This document shows, piece by piece, positions 7,306 through 18,856 of a stretch of DNA of 64,000 nt. This stretch comes from Roseicella sp. DB1501. Lineage in GTDB: Bacteria; Pseudomonadota; Alphaproteobacteria; Acetobacterales; Acetobacteraceae. Under the pieces are notes generated by a model that was not told where the DNA came from, ran no database searches, and was given only the letters and a program-made list of their open reading frames with translations. The position numbers and the translations under genes were made by a program. Within the stretch, counting starts at the first letter, position 1. Each line of letters begins with the position of its first letter. The stretch lies in the NCBI RefSeq assembly GCF_013112485.1, contig NZ_JABFHG010000006.1:124001-188000 (forward strand), in the 5' to 3' direction.

Positions 7306-8381
7306 GGCAGGCGCCGCAGCCAGCGCCGCAGGGTGAGCTGCGCCGTCAGCCAGCCGATCAGGGCAGCCGCCGGCGGCAGCAGGGCGAGATCCGCCCAGGG
7401 CAGCACCGACCAGGGCAGGTCGAGCAGCCCGGACCCGGCGCGGCCGCCGAGCAGCGGCGCCGCGAGATCGGCGAAGCCCGCCAGCACCGGCGCCGCGACC
7501 AGCGTCCCGCCCAGCGCGCCAAGCCCGACCAGCAGCGCGACGCGGCGGGCGAAGCGGGCGGCGATGTCGCCATCCGTCGCCCCGAGCGCGTGCAGGATGG
7601 CGATCGCCTCGCGCCGCGCCGCGATGCCGGCCCGGACGGCGACGGCCACCACGGCGGTGGCGATGCCGGCGACGAGCAGCAGCGCCGAGAGCGCGATGGC
7701 CTCGAGGCTGCGCGCCAGGGCGAGCAGCCGCGCGACCCAGACGCCATGCGCCTCCACCGTCGCGCCGGGCACCGCGGCGGCGATGCGGGCGGCGAGCGCC
7801 GCGGCATCCGGCGGCAGCCGGGCGAGGCGGAGCTCGATGATGGTCGGCAGCGGGATGGCCGGCACCTCGCCGAGCCAGGGGCGCAGCAGCGCCTTCAGCC
7901 GCGCCGGATCGGCCGGCCGCGCCTCGGAGATCTCCGGCATGGCGTCGAGCGCCGCCAGCGCCCGCTCGGTGCCCGCGCCCTGCGGCAGTTGTAAGGTGAG
8001 CGCCGTGGCGGCGCCGCCCTCCCAGCGCGCGACAAGGCCGCCGGCGCCGCGGGCCCCGGCCAGGGTGAGGGCGGCGAGGAGCGCCATCGCCGCGACCAGC
8101 GCCGGCAGCAGCCGGTCGGAGAGGACGCGGCGCAGGCCGAGCGGGTCGCGGCCGCGCGCGCGGCGCAGCCTCACCACGGCGCGCCGCCGGCCACCGGTCG
8201 CTGCCCGGCCTTCCGCCTTCCGATCCCGCCTCCCGGCCCCATCCGTCGCCCAGCCACGCGCCCCCCGACCATGCGCCCCCTTACAGCATCCATCCGCTCT
8301 TGTTGCCCCCAGAGCCGCCCCATGCGCCGTCCCTCGCGTCGCCCTTCGCCCGCGGCACCGCGCGACGGGCCCGCGGGGCAT
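7302..8381 (-). CDS. ftsX: Cell division ABC transporter subunit FtsX
   Basis: Membrane component of the FtsEX complex that links divisome ATP hydrolysis to periplasmic murein hydrolase activation. The recognisable protein starts near RDPLGLRRVLSDRLLPALVA with TM1, followed by a periplasmic loop with PEISEARPADPARLKALLRP. The C-terminal three-TM FtsX core contains ALSALLLVAGIATAVVAVA and AILHALGATDGDIAARFARR. ATG 8381 lies 2 nt downstream of the ftsE stop and is chosen for coupling. It gives an unusual 68-residue Arg/Gly-rich leader, and GTG at 8177 would give 291 aa, closer to the family norm, so the start is uncertain. The stop overlaps the ydcF start. Confidence 0.88.
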   Translation of the reverse strand: MPRGPVARCRGRRATRGTAHGAALGATRADGCCKGAHGRGARGWATDGAGRRDRKAEGRAATGGRRRAVVRLRRARGRDPLGLRRVLSDRLLPALVAAMALLAALTLAGARGAGGLVARWEGGAATALTLQLPQGAGTERALAALDAMPEISEARPADPARLKALLRPWLGEVPAIPLPTIIELRLARLPPDAAALAARIAAAVPGATVEAHGVWVARLLALARSLEAIALSALLLVAGIATAVVAVAVRAGIAARREAIAILHALGATDGDIAARFARRVALLVGLGALGGTLVAAPVLAGFADLAAPLLGGRAGSGLLDLPWSVLPWADLALLPPAAALIGWLTAQLTLRRWLRRLP

Positions 8382-8383
8382 TC

Positions 8384-9046
<663 letters not shown>

Positions 9047-9136
9047 GCGGCGGACAATGCCGATGGCAGGGCATAGCGCCAAGTACCGTTACCAATGCTT
9101 GCGGTGGACGACACGCAACCGCACATTGCGCCCGCG

Positions 9137-9781
9137 ATGCGGATCCATTGTCCGGCCTGCCAGGCCACCTACGAGGTTCCCGATCACCTGATCGGCCCCG
9201 GGCGCAGCCTGCGCTGCCGCACTTGCGGCCATGCCTGGCGCGTGGCCCCGGAGCCGATCCTGTCCGAGCCTGCGGCGCCGGCCGAGCCCGCGGCGCCGGC
9301 CGAGCCCGCGGCGCCGGCCGAGCCCGCGGCGCTGGACGAGTCCCCGGTGCGGGTCGAGCCCGCGGCGCCGGCCGGGGCCGGGGCCGAGGCGCTGCCGCCA
9401 CCGCCCGAGGCGCGCCCCCGGCCGCTCCCGGCCCCGCCCGGGCCGCCGCCGCCCGCCCCGCCGGAGGCCGCATCGCGCATGGGCGAGCCGCTCGCAGCCG
9501 AGGCACCGGCGGCCGAGACGGAGGAGGCGGCCGAAACGCGGGCCGAGCGGGCGACGCCCCCGCTGCTGGCGGCGCTGCGGCGCCAGGCGAAGGCCATCGA
9601 ACCGCCGCTTGCCCAGCCGCCCCCGGCCGAGGTCGATACCGCGCTGCGCCTGGCCTGGGCCGGCTCCCTGCTGCTCCTGCTGCTGCTCGGCCTCGCCGTC
9701 GGGCTGTTCCGCGACGAGATCGTCGCCGCCTGGCCGCCGGCCGCCCGGCTCTACCTGATGTTCGGCGGGACGCCCGGCTGA
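9137..9781 (+). CDS. MJ0042-type zinc-ribbon membrane protein
   Basis: A 214-aa protein with an N-terminal MJ0042 zinc ribbon: C5-x2-C8 in MRIHCPACQATYEV and C27-x2-C30 in RCRTCGHAW. A long low-complexity Pro/Ala/Glu linker follows, including a DNA-level tandem repeat of EPAAPA. One transmembrane segment (LAWAGSLLLLLLLGLAVGLF, roughly residues 174-193) and a short C-terminal tail follow. Such proteins are common beside ftsE in Acetobacteraceae; the function is unknown. The topology suggests a cytoplasmic metal-binding head tethered to the inner membrane by a flexible linker. ATG 9137 was chosen at the conserved ribbon start; an earlier in-frame ATG at 9095 adds 14 non-conserved residues. Confidence 0.85.
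   Translation: MRIHCPACQATYEVPDHLIGPGRSLRCRTCGHAWRVAPEPILSEPAAPAEPAAPAEPAAPAEPAALDESPVRVEPAAPAGAGAEALPPPPEARPRPLPAPPGPPPPAPPEAASRMGEPLAAEAPAAETEEAAETRAERATPPLLAALRRQAKAIEPPLAQPPPAEVDTALRLAWAGSLLLLLLLGLAVGLFRDEIVAAWPPAARLYLMFGGTPG
9266..9337 (+). repeat. In-gene 18-bp tandem repeat
   Basis: Four consecutive 18-bp units (GAGCCCGCGGCGCCGGCC with minor variation) encode EPAAPA repeats in the zinc-ribbon protein linker. The unit length is a multiple of three, so copy-number change would lengthen the linker without a frameshift. Confidence 0.85.
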
Positions 9782-9890
9782 TCCGCGGGGGAGCGGGCCG
9801 TCGGGCGGGTGCGCATGACGGAAGGGCCGGGACGTCGCCGCCCCGGCCTCTGCCCTCAGGCCGCCGCCGATCTCCGCCGTGGCGGTTGGA

Positions 9891-12800
9891 TCAGATCACG
9901 ATCCACTCGTTGCCGACATAGGAGATCAGGTCGTCGCTGGTGACGGCCCGGCCGTTCGTGGTCCAGAGCCGCAGCTCGGTATGGCCCTGGCCGGCGACCG
10001 GGTCCTGCCGCCACAGCACGTCGGCGCGGCCATTCCCGTCGTAGTCGCCGATGGCCGCCACCTGCCAGCCCGCGCTTTCGGTATCGAGCGTCGCGGCGGA
10101 GAGGATGGTGGTGCCATCCATGCGCCAGGCCTCGACCTTGCCCGTGCCGTCCTGCAGCAGGATGTCCGAGCGGCCGTCACCGTCGAAGTCGCCGGTCCCG
10201 ACCACCGACCAGCCGGCGCCCGGCGTCGCGACGGTGCCGCCGCCGAGATACCGGGTGCCGTCCATGCGCCAGACCGAGACGGCGCTGTCGGCATTCTGCC
10301 ACAGGATGTCGGCGCGGCCGTCGCCATCGAAATCGCCCGTGCCGGCGACCGACCAGCTCGCATCGACCGTGGCGACGACGCCGCCGCCGATGCCAGCCAG
10401 GCCGTCCATCTCCCAGAGCGAGAGGGTGACGTAGTCGTGCCCCTGCCAGGTGACCTGCTTGCTGAACAGGATGTCCGACCGGCCGTCGCCATTGAAGTCG
10501 TTGACGCCGGCGATGTCGAAGGTGGTGCCGGCGGCCGGGGCGTAGATGGTCGCGCCGCCGACATAGCCCGTGCCGTCCATCATCCAGATGGAGGCGGTGC
10601 CGTTCGCCTGGTGCCAGAGCAGGTCGGCCTTGCCGTCGCCGTTGAAGTCGCCGGTATGGACGACGGCCCAGCTCTGGTCGACATAGGTGAAGGTCCCGCC
10701 CGATTCATAGGCGGCGCCGTTCACCTGCCACTGCGCCATGGCGCAGTAGCCGGGCGCATCCGGCAGGTTCTCGGCCTCGAACAGGATCTCGCTCCTGCCG
10801 TTGCCGTCGAAGTCGTGGGCGACGCCGCGGAGCTGCACGAGGCTGTCGGTGAACTGCACTGCCTCGACATTCCGCAGCAGCTCGGTGCCGTGCGGCCCGA
10901 CCACCGTCCAGCTGCCATCCGCGTTGCGGCTGATGCTCGCCTCCGCGGCCAGGCCGTCGAGGACGACGGTGTCGTGCCCGCCCCCGCCCTCGACGGTCGC
11001 GTTGCCCGCGCCGAGGACGATGCGGTCGTTGCCCGCGCCGCCATCGAGGCTGTCGGCGCCGCCGCCGCCGGCGATGGTGTCGTCGCCGGCACCGCCCCAG
11101 AGCGTCTCCGCCGCGCCGGTCCCGGCGATCGCATCGGCATGGTCGGAGCCACGCAGCTGGACGATGCCCGTCAGCCGGTCGGCGCTCGGCGCGGCATAGG
11201 CTTCGAGCACCGTGCCGGCGCCGAGATCGGCCTGGATCGCCGCGCCGCCCCGGTAGTCGGCCACAAGCAGGCTGCTGCCGCCGCCATCGATCGAATCGCT
11301 GCCCGCTCCGCCGAACACGTAGGTCGCCTGGGCGATCGCCGCATGGCCGGTGACGCTGTCGGCGAAGCTGGTGCCGATGACGTGGTCGATCCCGGAGAAG
11401 GCGTCGGTCTTGCCGGTGCCGGGCTTGGCGACGGTCCCCGCATCGGCGCCGGTCCAGCCCAGGACGATGCCCGAGGCGAGGCCCGCCTGGCCGTAATCCA
11501 GCGTATCGTGGCCGCCGCCGCCGATGACCGTGTCATTGCCGCCGGAGCCGATGAAGCGCTCATCCGCCGCGCTGCCGGTGACGCGGTCGCCCTGCGCGGT
11601 GCCGCGGATCGCCACGACCCCGACCAGCCGGTCGACCTCGCCGCCGGCGAGCGAGGCCGTGCCGCTGGCGCCGAGCACCGCCGTGAGCGCCGCCGTCCGC
11701 GCCGAGTAGTCGGCGACGTTCTCATCGAGGCCGAAGCCGCGGATCGTGTCGTTGCCGCTGCCGCCATCGATGAAGAGGGTGCTGCCGAGCGTGGCGGCAT
11801 GGCCGCCGAGATCATCCGCCACCCGGCCGCCGATCAGGGCATCGATGCCGGTGAAGCTGTCGGTGCCGGCCGCCCCGGCATTGCCCTTGACCGCGGTGCC
11901 GGTGCCGGCGGCGTCGAAGCTGGCGACGATCTTGAGGCCGTCGGTCCGCGAGTAGTTCAGCGTGTCGGCGGCACTGGCCCCGGTGTAGCGGTCGCTGCCA
12001 GTGGTGCCGTAGAAGAGGGTGGCCGCGGTGCCGCCGATGATCGTGTCGTCGTGGCGCGAGCCCTGCACCGCGACGACGTTCAGCAGGCGGTCGGACGCGC
12101 CGGCGCCATCGGCGGCGGTACCGTTGGCGAGGTTGGCCGCGGCGCCGCCGGCGCTCTGGCTGTAATCGAGGACGTTCAGCGCGTTGCCGGCGCCGTCGAT
12201 GGTGTCGACGCCACCGAGGCCGCGCAGCAGCGTCAGGCTGGTGGCGCCGGCGCTGCCGATGATCCGGTCGTTGCCGCTCGTTCCCTGCAGCGCGCCGATG
12301 CCGGAGAAGCTGTCGGTGCCGCCGCCATTGCTCTTGACCGCCGTGCCGGTGCCGCCCGCGGTCATCGTGATGACGACGCTGCGGCCCGAGAGGCCGGAAT
12401 AGCTCAGCCTGTCAGTGCCGCCACCACCGACATAGCTGTCATTGCCGAGGCTGGCGTCGAAGATCTCGCTCTTGCTGCTGCCCTGGATGGTGTCGGCGAA
12501 GTCCGAGCCGCGGACCCGCACCACCTCCTGCAGCGTATCGGTGACGCCCGAGCCGTCGCGCGCCGTCCCGGCAGCGAGGTTGATCGAGACGCCGGCAGCG
12601 TCGAGCCCGTAATCGACGAGGTTCAGCGCCGAATCCGCGCCGTCGATGGTGTCCGCGCCATCCATGCCCCGCGCCACCTGCAGGCTGGCGCCGTCCTTGG
12701 CCATCTCGATCCGGTCGGCGCCGGTGCCGGCATTGACCGTCTGGAAGGCGTTGAAGGTGTCGGTGCCGCCGCCGCTCTTCTCGGCGGTGCCGGTGCCGTC

Positions 12801-13454
12801 CTTGTTCAGCGTGATCCTGACCGTGGTGCCCGCCGGGGCGACCATGCGCGAATAGTCGAGCGTGTCGGAGCCGGCGCCGCCGGCCAGCGTGTCGCTGCCG
12901 AGGCTGCCGGTGATGGTGTCGTTGCCGGCGCCGCCGCTGATGCGATCGGACTGGTTCGAGCCGCGGATGCGGTGGAGGTCGACCAGCGTGTCGGTGCCGC
13001 CGTCGCCATCCAGCGCCTGGCCGATCTGATGGCCGTCGGCATCGATCTGCGTCTGCAGGTTGACGATGACCGCGCCGGCGGCACCGCTGTAATCCGCCTC
13101 GACCCCGCCGCGCCCGGTTGCCTTGATCGTGTCGTCCCCGGCGCCACCGGCGACCTCCGTCACCGCCGCAGCGGTGGTCGATGTGCCATAGGCGGCAGTG
13201 AAGTCGAACAGGTCGCGGCCGGCGCCGCCCTGGATGGCGGCGATGCCGGTGACGCTGTCCGTCCCGACCACCGTGCCGCCCGGGCCGGCCTTGACGATGG
13301 TTGCGCTGCCGGGAGCATGGAACGTGGCCGTAAGGCCGTAATCCGAGGTCAATGTGGCATAGGTCAGCAGGTCGATGCCGCCGCCGCCTTCGATCGAATC
13401 CGTGCCGAGACCGCCGGAAAGCGTGTCATCCGCCGTGGTGCCGAGCTTGCGCAT
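9891..13454 (-). CDS. Large RTX-type calcium-binding protein with C-terminal FG-GAP/VCBS repeats
   Basis: A 1187-aa protein without an N-terminal signal peptide. It starts straight into hemolysin-type nonapeptides (DDTLSGGLGTDSIEGGGGID). Up to about residue 800 it alternates two module types: one with a DY-strand, GTGTAVK and GTDSFSGI patterns, the other with NVVDY, ANLA-GTA-DG and RGS-DTI-G patterns, each ending in GGxGxD-like calcium loops. A dense classical RTX block (ETLWGGAGDDTIAGGGGADS) follows. The last 300 residues hold six FG-GAP/VCBS repeats such as GDFDGDGRADILWQ. RTX proteins without signal peptides usually leave by type I secretion and fold in external calcium; the hydrophobic C-terminus (EWIVI) fits that. 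No T1SS genes are in the window. ATG 13454 is preferred over a TTG at 13475. A role as a surface adhesin or extracellular protein is inferred. Confidence 0.85.
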   Translation of the reverse strand: MRKLGTTADDTLSGGLGTDSIEGGGGIDLLTYATLTSDYGLTATFHAPGSATIVKAGPGGTVVGTDSVTGIAAIQGGAGRDLFDFTAAYGTSTTAAAVTEVAGGAGDDTIKATGRGGVEADYSGAAGAVIVNLQTQIDADGHQIGQALDGDGGTDTLVDLHRIRGSNQSDRISGGAGNDTITGSLGSDTLAGGAGSDTLDYSRMVAPAGTTVRITLNKDGTGTAEKSGGGTDTFNAFQTVNAGTGADRIEMAKDGASLQVARGMDGADTIDGADSALNLVDYGLDAAGVSINLAAGTARDGSGVTDTLQEVVRVRGSDFADTIQGSSKSEIFDASLGNDSYVGGGGTDRLSYSGLSGRSVVITMTAGGTGTAVKSNGGGTDSFSGIGALQGTSGNDRIIGSAGATSLTLLRGLGGVDTIDGAGNALNVLDYSQSAGGAAANLANGTAADGAGASDRLLNVVAVQGSRHDDTIIGGTAATLFYGTTGSDRYTGASAADTLNYSRTDGLKIVASFDAAGTGTAVKGNAGAAGTDSFTGIDALIGGRVADDLGGHAATLGSTLFIDGGSGNDTIRGFGLDENVADYSARTAALTAVLGASGTASLAGGEVDRLVGVVAIRGTAQGDRVTGSAADERFIGSGGNDTVIGGGGHDTLDYGQAGLASGIVLGWTGADAGTVAKPGTGKTDAFSGIDHVIGTSFADSVTGHAAIAQATYVFGGAGSDSIDGGGSSLLVADYRGGAAIQADLGAGTVLEAYAAPSADRLTGIVQLRGSDHADAIAGTGAAETLWGGAGDDTIAGGGGADSLDGGAGNDRIVLGAGNATVEGGGGHDTVVLDGLAAEASISRNADGSWTVVGPHGTELLRNVEAVQFTDSLVQLRGVAHDFDGNGRSEILFEAENLPDAPGYCAMAQWQVNGAAYESGGTFTYVDQSWAVVHTGDFNGDGKADLLWHQANGTASIWMMDGTGYVGGATIYAPAAGTTFDIAGVNDFNGDGRSDILFSKQVTWQGHDYVTLSLWEMDGLAGIGGGVVATVDASWSVAGTGDFDGDGRADILWQNADSAVSVWRMDGTRYLGGGTVATPGAGWSVVGTGDFDGDGRSDILLQDGTGKVEAWRMDGTTILSAATLDTESAGWQVAAIGDYDGNGRADVLWRQDPVAGQGHTELRLWTTNGRAVTSDDLISYVGNEWIVI

Positions 13455-13773
13455 GCCTAACCATTCCGAAAGCAATACAGCACGGCTTAGCCATATGCGC
13501 GAATGTGATCCAGGAAATAATTTCAGATGGTTGCCGATCGAACCACATCAGTGACGTGAACAGGTGGGTCGATCTTCACTTCAGGGTGATTTCCCTGCCA
13601 GAATCACGGCCGAAGGGCATGGCTGGCGAGGAGGTCCGCCTCCCGGGTTTTGCTGAAAAAGAATAGGATTTTCAGGCATTCGTTAGAATTCTGCAATCGA
13701 TCACCTCCGATCCACGGGGATGAAGAGGCGCCGGCCGAATATTCATTACGGTCAATTTAATATCACCCCGCCG
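13455..13773. other. AT-rich intergenic region upstream of the RTX gene
   Basis: About 320 bp, markedly more AT-rich than the rest of the window (runs such as GGAAATAATTTCAG and TCAATTTAATATCAC). It separates the RTX gene start from the folC stop. It should contain the RTX promoter (leftward), though I could not choose a convincing -35/-10 pair. No gene, tRNA or repeat is recognised. The composition fits either a regulated promoter or a transfer boundary. Confidence 0.5.
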
Positions 13774-15105
13774 TTATGCCGAGCTGGCTGCAGGCGGCGC
13801 TTCGCCATCGGCCTTCAGCACCTCGCCCGCGAGATAGAGGCTGCCGCAGATCAGCACCCGCGCCGGGCCGGCCTGGCGCGGCAGGGCGGCGAGCGCCTCC
13901 GCCACCCGCGGTCCCACCTGGGCGCGGCCGCCGCTCGCGGCGAGGATGCGCTCGACCGGCACCGCCTGGTGCTGCCCCGGCTCCGCCACCGCCCAGAGCG
14001 TCGTCGCATGCGGCAGCAACGACTGCAGGAACTCCTCCACCGCCTTGCTGCCCTTCATCCCGACGAGGAGGTGCAGCGGCCGGTCGGCCCAGCGCGCCAT
14101 CTGCTGCGCCAGGGCGGCCCCGCCCCCGGCATTGTGGCCGCCATCCAGCCAGAGTTCCCAGTCCGCGGGCAGGCTCTGCGCCAGCGCGCCGCGAAGGCGC
14201 TGCAGCCGTGCCGGCCATTCTGCCGCCGCGATGCCCGCACCGATGGCGGCATCGGTCAGCCAGGACGGCGCCCAGGCGCGCAGGGCGGCGATGGCGATGC
14301 CGGCATTGTCGGCCTGATGCGCGCCGAGCAGCCCGGGCGGCGGCAGGTCGAGCGTCCCGGCGGCATCGGCGTAGCGCAGCCCGCCCTCCCGCTCCGTGAT
14401 TTGCCAGTCGCGGTCGCGGGCCAGCAGCGGCGCGCCGACCGCCGCCGCCTCGGCGGCGAGCACCGCCTGCACCTCCGGCACCTGCGCCCCGGTCGCGCAG
14501 GGCCGGCCCGGCTTTATGATGCCGGCCTTCTCGGCGGCGATGCCCGTCAGGCGGTCGCCGAGGAATTCCATATGGTCCATGGAGATGCTGGTGACGGCGG
14601 TGGCGGCGGGGCGGTCGATCACGTTGGTCGCGTCGAACCGGCCGCCGAGCCCGACCTCGAGCACCAGCAGGTCGGCGGGGACGCGGCTGAACAGCAGCAG
14701 GGCGGTCGCGGTGATCACCTCGAAGACGGTGATCGGCGCGCCGGCATTGCACGCCTCCACCTCCTCGAGCGCGGCGGCCAGCGCCGCCTCCCCGACCAAC
14801 GCGCCGGCCAGGCGGATGCGCTCGTGGAAGCGCACGAGATGCGGCGAGGTGTAGACATGCACCCGCTGCCCCGCCGCCTCGGCGATGGCGCGGAGAAAGG
14901 CGCAGGTCGAGCCCTTGCCGTTGGTCCCCGCCACATGGATCACCGGCGGCAGGGCCCGCTCGGGATGGCCGAGCGCGGCGAGCAGGCGCTGGATCCGCCC
15001 GAGGCTGAGATCGATCAGCTTCGGATGCAACCCGTGCAGGCGATCGATGATCGCCTCGAACCGGCCGGCGTTCGAGCCCCAGCCGCCGTCGCCCGCGGCG
15101 GTCAC
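13774..15105 (-). CDS. folC: Bifunctional folylpolyglutamate synthase/dihydrofolate synthase
   Basis: Cytosolic Mur-ligase-family enzyme of 443 aa that adds Glu to dihydropteroate and further Glu residues to folates. The P-loop is [15 protein letters not shown], followed by the folate-binding [13 protein letters not shown]. The metal-binding region [27 protein letters not shown] and [10 protein letters not shown] are all as expected. The start is GTG 15105, overlapping the accD stop (GTGA), so translation is coupled. It is the last gene of the leftward pyrF-trpF/trpB-trpA-accD-folC series, an order conserved in alphaproteobacteria. The C-terminus ends in a short Ala-rich tail. No defect is seen. 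Confidence 0.95.
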   Translation of the reverse strand: MTAAGDGGWGSNAGRFEAIIDRLHGLHPKLIDLSLGRIQRLLAALGHPERALPPVIHVAGTNGKGSTCAFLRAIAEAAGQRVHVYTSPHLVRFHERIRLAGALVGEAALAAALEEVEACNAGAPITVFEVITATALLLFSRVPADLLVLEVGLGGRFDATNVIDRPAATAVTSISMDHMEFLGDRLTGIAAEKAGIIKPGRPCATGAQVPEVQAVLAAEAAAVGAPLLARDRDWQITEREGGLRYADAAGTLDLPPPGLLGAHQADNAGIAIAALRAWAPSWLTDAAIGAGIAAAEWPARLQRLRGALAQSLPADWELWLDGGHNAGGGAALAQQMARWADRPLHLLVGMKGSKAVEEFLQSLLPHATTLWAVAEPGQHQAVPVERILAASGGRAQVGPRVAEALAALPRQAGPARVLICGSLYLAGEVLKADGEAPPAASSA

Positions 15106-16028
15106 GGCGCCGGCCCGGCCCCCTCCGGCTCCGCGGGGGCCGGCACGGGCGGCGGGGCGGCGTCTTCCCCGCTCAACCGCTCCGGCAGCCGCAGCAGGCC
15201 GATCAGCCGGGCCAGCATCGGGCGCATCTCGGCGCGCGGCACCACCATGTCGAGGATGCCGTGCTCGAGCAGGTATTCGGCGCGCTGGAAGCCCTCGGGC
15301 AGCTTCTCGCGTACCGTCTGCTCGATGACGCGGGCGCCGGCGAAGCCGATCAGGGCGCCGGGCTCGGCGATCTGGATGTCGCCGAGCATGGCGAAGCTCG
15401 CCGTGACGCCGCCCGTGGTGGGGTCGGCGAGGACGACGATGAAGGGCAGCCCCGCCTCCTTCACCATGCGGGTGGCGATGACGGTGCGCGGCATCTGCAT
15501 CAGGCTGATCGCGCCTTCCTGCATGCGGGCGCCGCCGGAGGCGGTGAAGACGATCAGCGGGCTGTCCTGCAGCACGGCGAGACGGGCGGCGGTGACGATC
15601 GCCTCTCCCACCCCGGCGCCCATGGAGCCGCCCATGAAGCTGAACTCGAAGGCGGCGACGACCACGCGGTTGCCCTCGATGGCGCCGTGCGCCACCACCA
15701 CCGCATCCTCCTGGCCGCCCTTGGCCTGGGCCTCGCGCAGCCGGTCGCCGTAGCGGCGCTGGTCGCGGAAGCGCAGCGGGTCGGCCGGCGCCTTCGGCAG
15801 CTCGATCCGCTGCCAGCCCTCATCCAGCGTGTAGTCCAGCCGCTGCCGGGCGCCGATGCGCAGATGGTGCGCGCAGTGCGGGCAGACATGCAGGTTCCGC
15901 TCGAGGTCCCGGTGGAAGATCATCTGCTCGCAGGCCGGGCATTTGTGCCAGAGATTCTCCGGCACCTCGCGCGGCGCGCCGAAGAGCGTCTTGATCTTCG
16001 GCAGCGCCCATTCGCTGATCCAGTTCAT
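15102..16028 (-). CDS. accD: Acetyl-CoA carboxylase carboxyltransferase subunit beta
   Basis: Beta subunit of the carboxyltransferase half of acetyl-CoA carboxylase; with AccA it moves CO2 from carboxybiotin to acetyl-CoA to make malonyl-CoA for fatty acid synthesis. 308 aa. The zinc ribbon C30-x2-C33...C49-x2-C52 is intact. The crotonase-like core shows [30 protein letters not shown] and [18 protein letters not shown], with oxyanion-hole glycines. ATG 16028 has GAGGA just upstream; an open frame continues to 16193 but that extension is unlike AccD. It lies 25 nt after trpA and overlaps folC by 3 nt. Confidence 0.96.
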   Translation of the reverse strand: MNWISEWALPKIKTLFGAPREVPENLWHKCPACEQMIFHRDLERNLHVCPHCAHHLRIGARQRLDYTLDEGWQRIELPKAPADPLRFRDQRRYGDRLREAQAKGGQEDAVVVAHGAIEGNRVVVAAFEFSFMGGSMGAGVGEAIVTAARLAVLQDSPLIVFTASGGARMQEGAISLMQMPRTVIATRMVKEAGLPFIVVLADPTTGGVTASFAMLGDIQIAEPGALIGFAGARVIEQTVREKLPEGFQRAEYLLEHGILDMVVPRAEMRPMLARLIGLLRLPERLSGEDAAPPPVPAPAEPEGAGPAP

Positions 16029-16053
16029 CGGGTCCTCATGGCCATCCGGCGCC

Positions 16054-16871
16054 TCAACCCTCGCCGCGGATCGCCTCGGCCAGGCCGCGCACCTGGTCGA
16101 GCACCTGGCGCACCGTCTCCGGCCGCGCCCGCCCCTGCTCATCGAGCGAGGCGGCCAGCGTATCGACCAGCGCCGTGCCGACCACCGCGCCATCGGCCAG
16201 CCGCGCCGCCTCGGCGGCCTGCTGCGGCGTGCGGATGCCGAAGCCGATGCAGACCGGCAGGTCAGTATGCCGGCGGATGCGCGGGATCGCCTCGGCGAGG
16301 CTGGCGCTGCTGGCGCTCCGCGTTCCGGTGATGCCGGCGATGGAGACGTAGTAGACGAAGCCCGAGGTGGCGGCGAGGACGCGCGGCAGCCGCGCCTCGT
16401 CGGTGGTCGGCGCCACCAGGCGGATCAGGTCGAGGCCATGCGCCTTCGCCTGCGGCTCCACCTCGTCCGCCTCCTCCGGCGGGACGTCGACGATGATGAG
16501 GCCATCGACGCCCGAGCCGGCGGCATCGGTGCAGAAGCGCTCGATCCCGTAGGCGAGGATGGGGTTGTAGTAGCCCATCAGCACCACCGGCGTCGCCTCG
16601 TTGCTGCGGCGGAAGTCGCGCACCATGGCGAGCACCCGCGACAGCGTCCCGCCCGCCTTCAGCGCCCGCAGCGCCGCCCGCTGGATCGAGGGGCCGTCTG
16701 CCATCGGGTCGGTGAAGGGCACGCCGATCTCGACGACATCGGCGCCGGCGCCGGGCAGGCCGCGCAGCAGCGCGAGCGAGGTGGCCGGATCGGGGTCGTA
16801 GGCCTGCAGGTAGGTGACGAGGGCGCCTCGGCCCTCGCGCTTCAGCGCCGCGAAGCGATCGGCGATGCGGC

Positions 16872-16875
<4 letters not shown>
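16054..16875 (-). CDS. trpA: Tryptophan synthase alpha subunit
   Basis: TIM-barrel subunit of 273 aa that cleaves indole-3-glycerol phosphate to indole and glyceraldehyde 3-phosphate, channelling indole to TrpB. The catalytic pair E49 ([13 protein letters not shown]) and D60 (PMADGP) is present. [14 protein letters not shown], the loop [11 protein letters not shown] and the phosphate-binding [12 protein letters not shown] and [11 protein letters not shown] are also intact. The start is GTG 16875, overlapping the trpB TGA by 4 nt, so expression is coupled one to one with trpB as usual. An accD gene follows 25 nt downstream. Confidence 0.97.
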
Positions 16876-18110
<1,235 letters not shown>

Positions 18111-18193
18111 GTGCGTTCCCCGGGGATCCCGCATCCCTCGCGCCTCATAGCGCCATGGCCCCCCTGACGGAACCCGGGGTGGCGGCCATCGCC

Positions 18194-18856
18194 CTAGCCG
18201 CGCCGCGCCGCGTCATCCCCTCCGCGCCGCGCCGCGGCGACGAACCGGGCGATCAGCGCCGGGTCCTTGACCCCCCGGGCGCGTTCCACGCCGGAGGAGA
18301 CATCGACGCCCGGCGCGCCGGACTGGCGGAGCGCCTCCGCCACCGTCTCCGGCGTCAGCCCGCCGGCGAGCAGCCAGGGCCGCGGGATGGGCTGCCCCAC
18401 CACGAGCCGCCAGTCGAAGGCGGCGGCATTGCCGCCCGGCAGGCTGGCCCCGGGCGGCGGCTTGGCATCGAGCAGGAAGCGGTCCACGGCCGGGGCGTAG
18501 TCGGCCAGCCGCGCCAGGTCGGCCGGGGCAGCGATGCCGAGCGCCTTCATCACCGGCCGGCCGAAGCGGGCCCGGATGGCGGCGGCCCGGTCCGGGCTCT
18601 CCTCGCCATGAAGCTGGATGAGGTCGAGCGGCAGGGCGGCCAGCACCGCCGCGAGCAGCGCATCCTCCGGATCGACGAACAGCCCGACGCGCAGCGGCCC
18701 GCCCTCGGCCCGGCGGGAGAGCGCCGCCGCCGCCTCCGGCGCCACGGCCCGCGGCGAGGGCGGGTAGAAGACGAAGCCGATCATATCCGCGCCGGCGGCG
18801 AGGGCGGCATCGAAGCCGGCCGCGTCCTTCACCCCGCAGATCTTCACCAGCGTCAT
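18194..18856 (-). CDS. trpF: Phosphoribosylanthranilate isomerase
   Basis: TIM-barrel isomerase of 220 aa that converts phosphoribosylanthranilate to CdRP in tryptophan synthesis. The general base Cys is C7 in VKICGVK, and the general acid Asp lies in [36 protein letters not shown] and [15 protein letters not shown] (phosphate loop) are intact, as is [12 protein letters not shown] 18856 overlaps the pyrF stop (ATGA). trpF followed by trpB and trpA without trpC, trpD or trpE is the usual split arrangement in alphaproteobacteria. Confidence 0.96.
   Translation of the reverse strand: MTLVKICGVKDAAGFDAALAAGADMIGFVFYPPSPRAVAPEAAAALSRRAEGGPLRVGLFVDPEDALLAAVLAALPLDLIQLHGEESPDRAAAIRARFGRPVMKALGIAAPADLARLADYAPAVDRFLLDAKPPPGASLPGGNAAAFDWRLVVGQPIPRPWLLAGGLTPETVAEALRQSGAPGVDVSSGVERARGVKDPALIARFVAAARRGGDDAARRG

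Noticed and set aside
9266-9337. CRISPR-like array
   Set aside because: The units are 18-bp, contiguous and in-frame coding (EPAAPA); there are no spacers or cas genes.
9879-13460. A 1193-codon rightward open frame across the RTX gene
   Set aside because: Repetitive Gly/Asp codons of the RTX gene leave the opposite strand open. The rightward product is low-complexity without domains, whereas the leftward frame has RTX and FG-GAP motifs.
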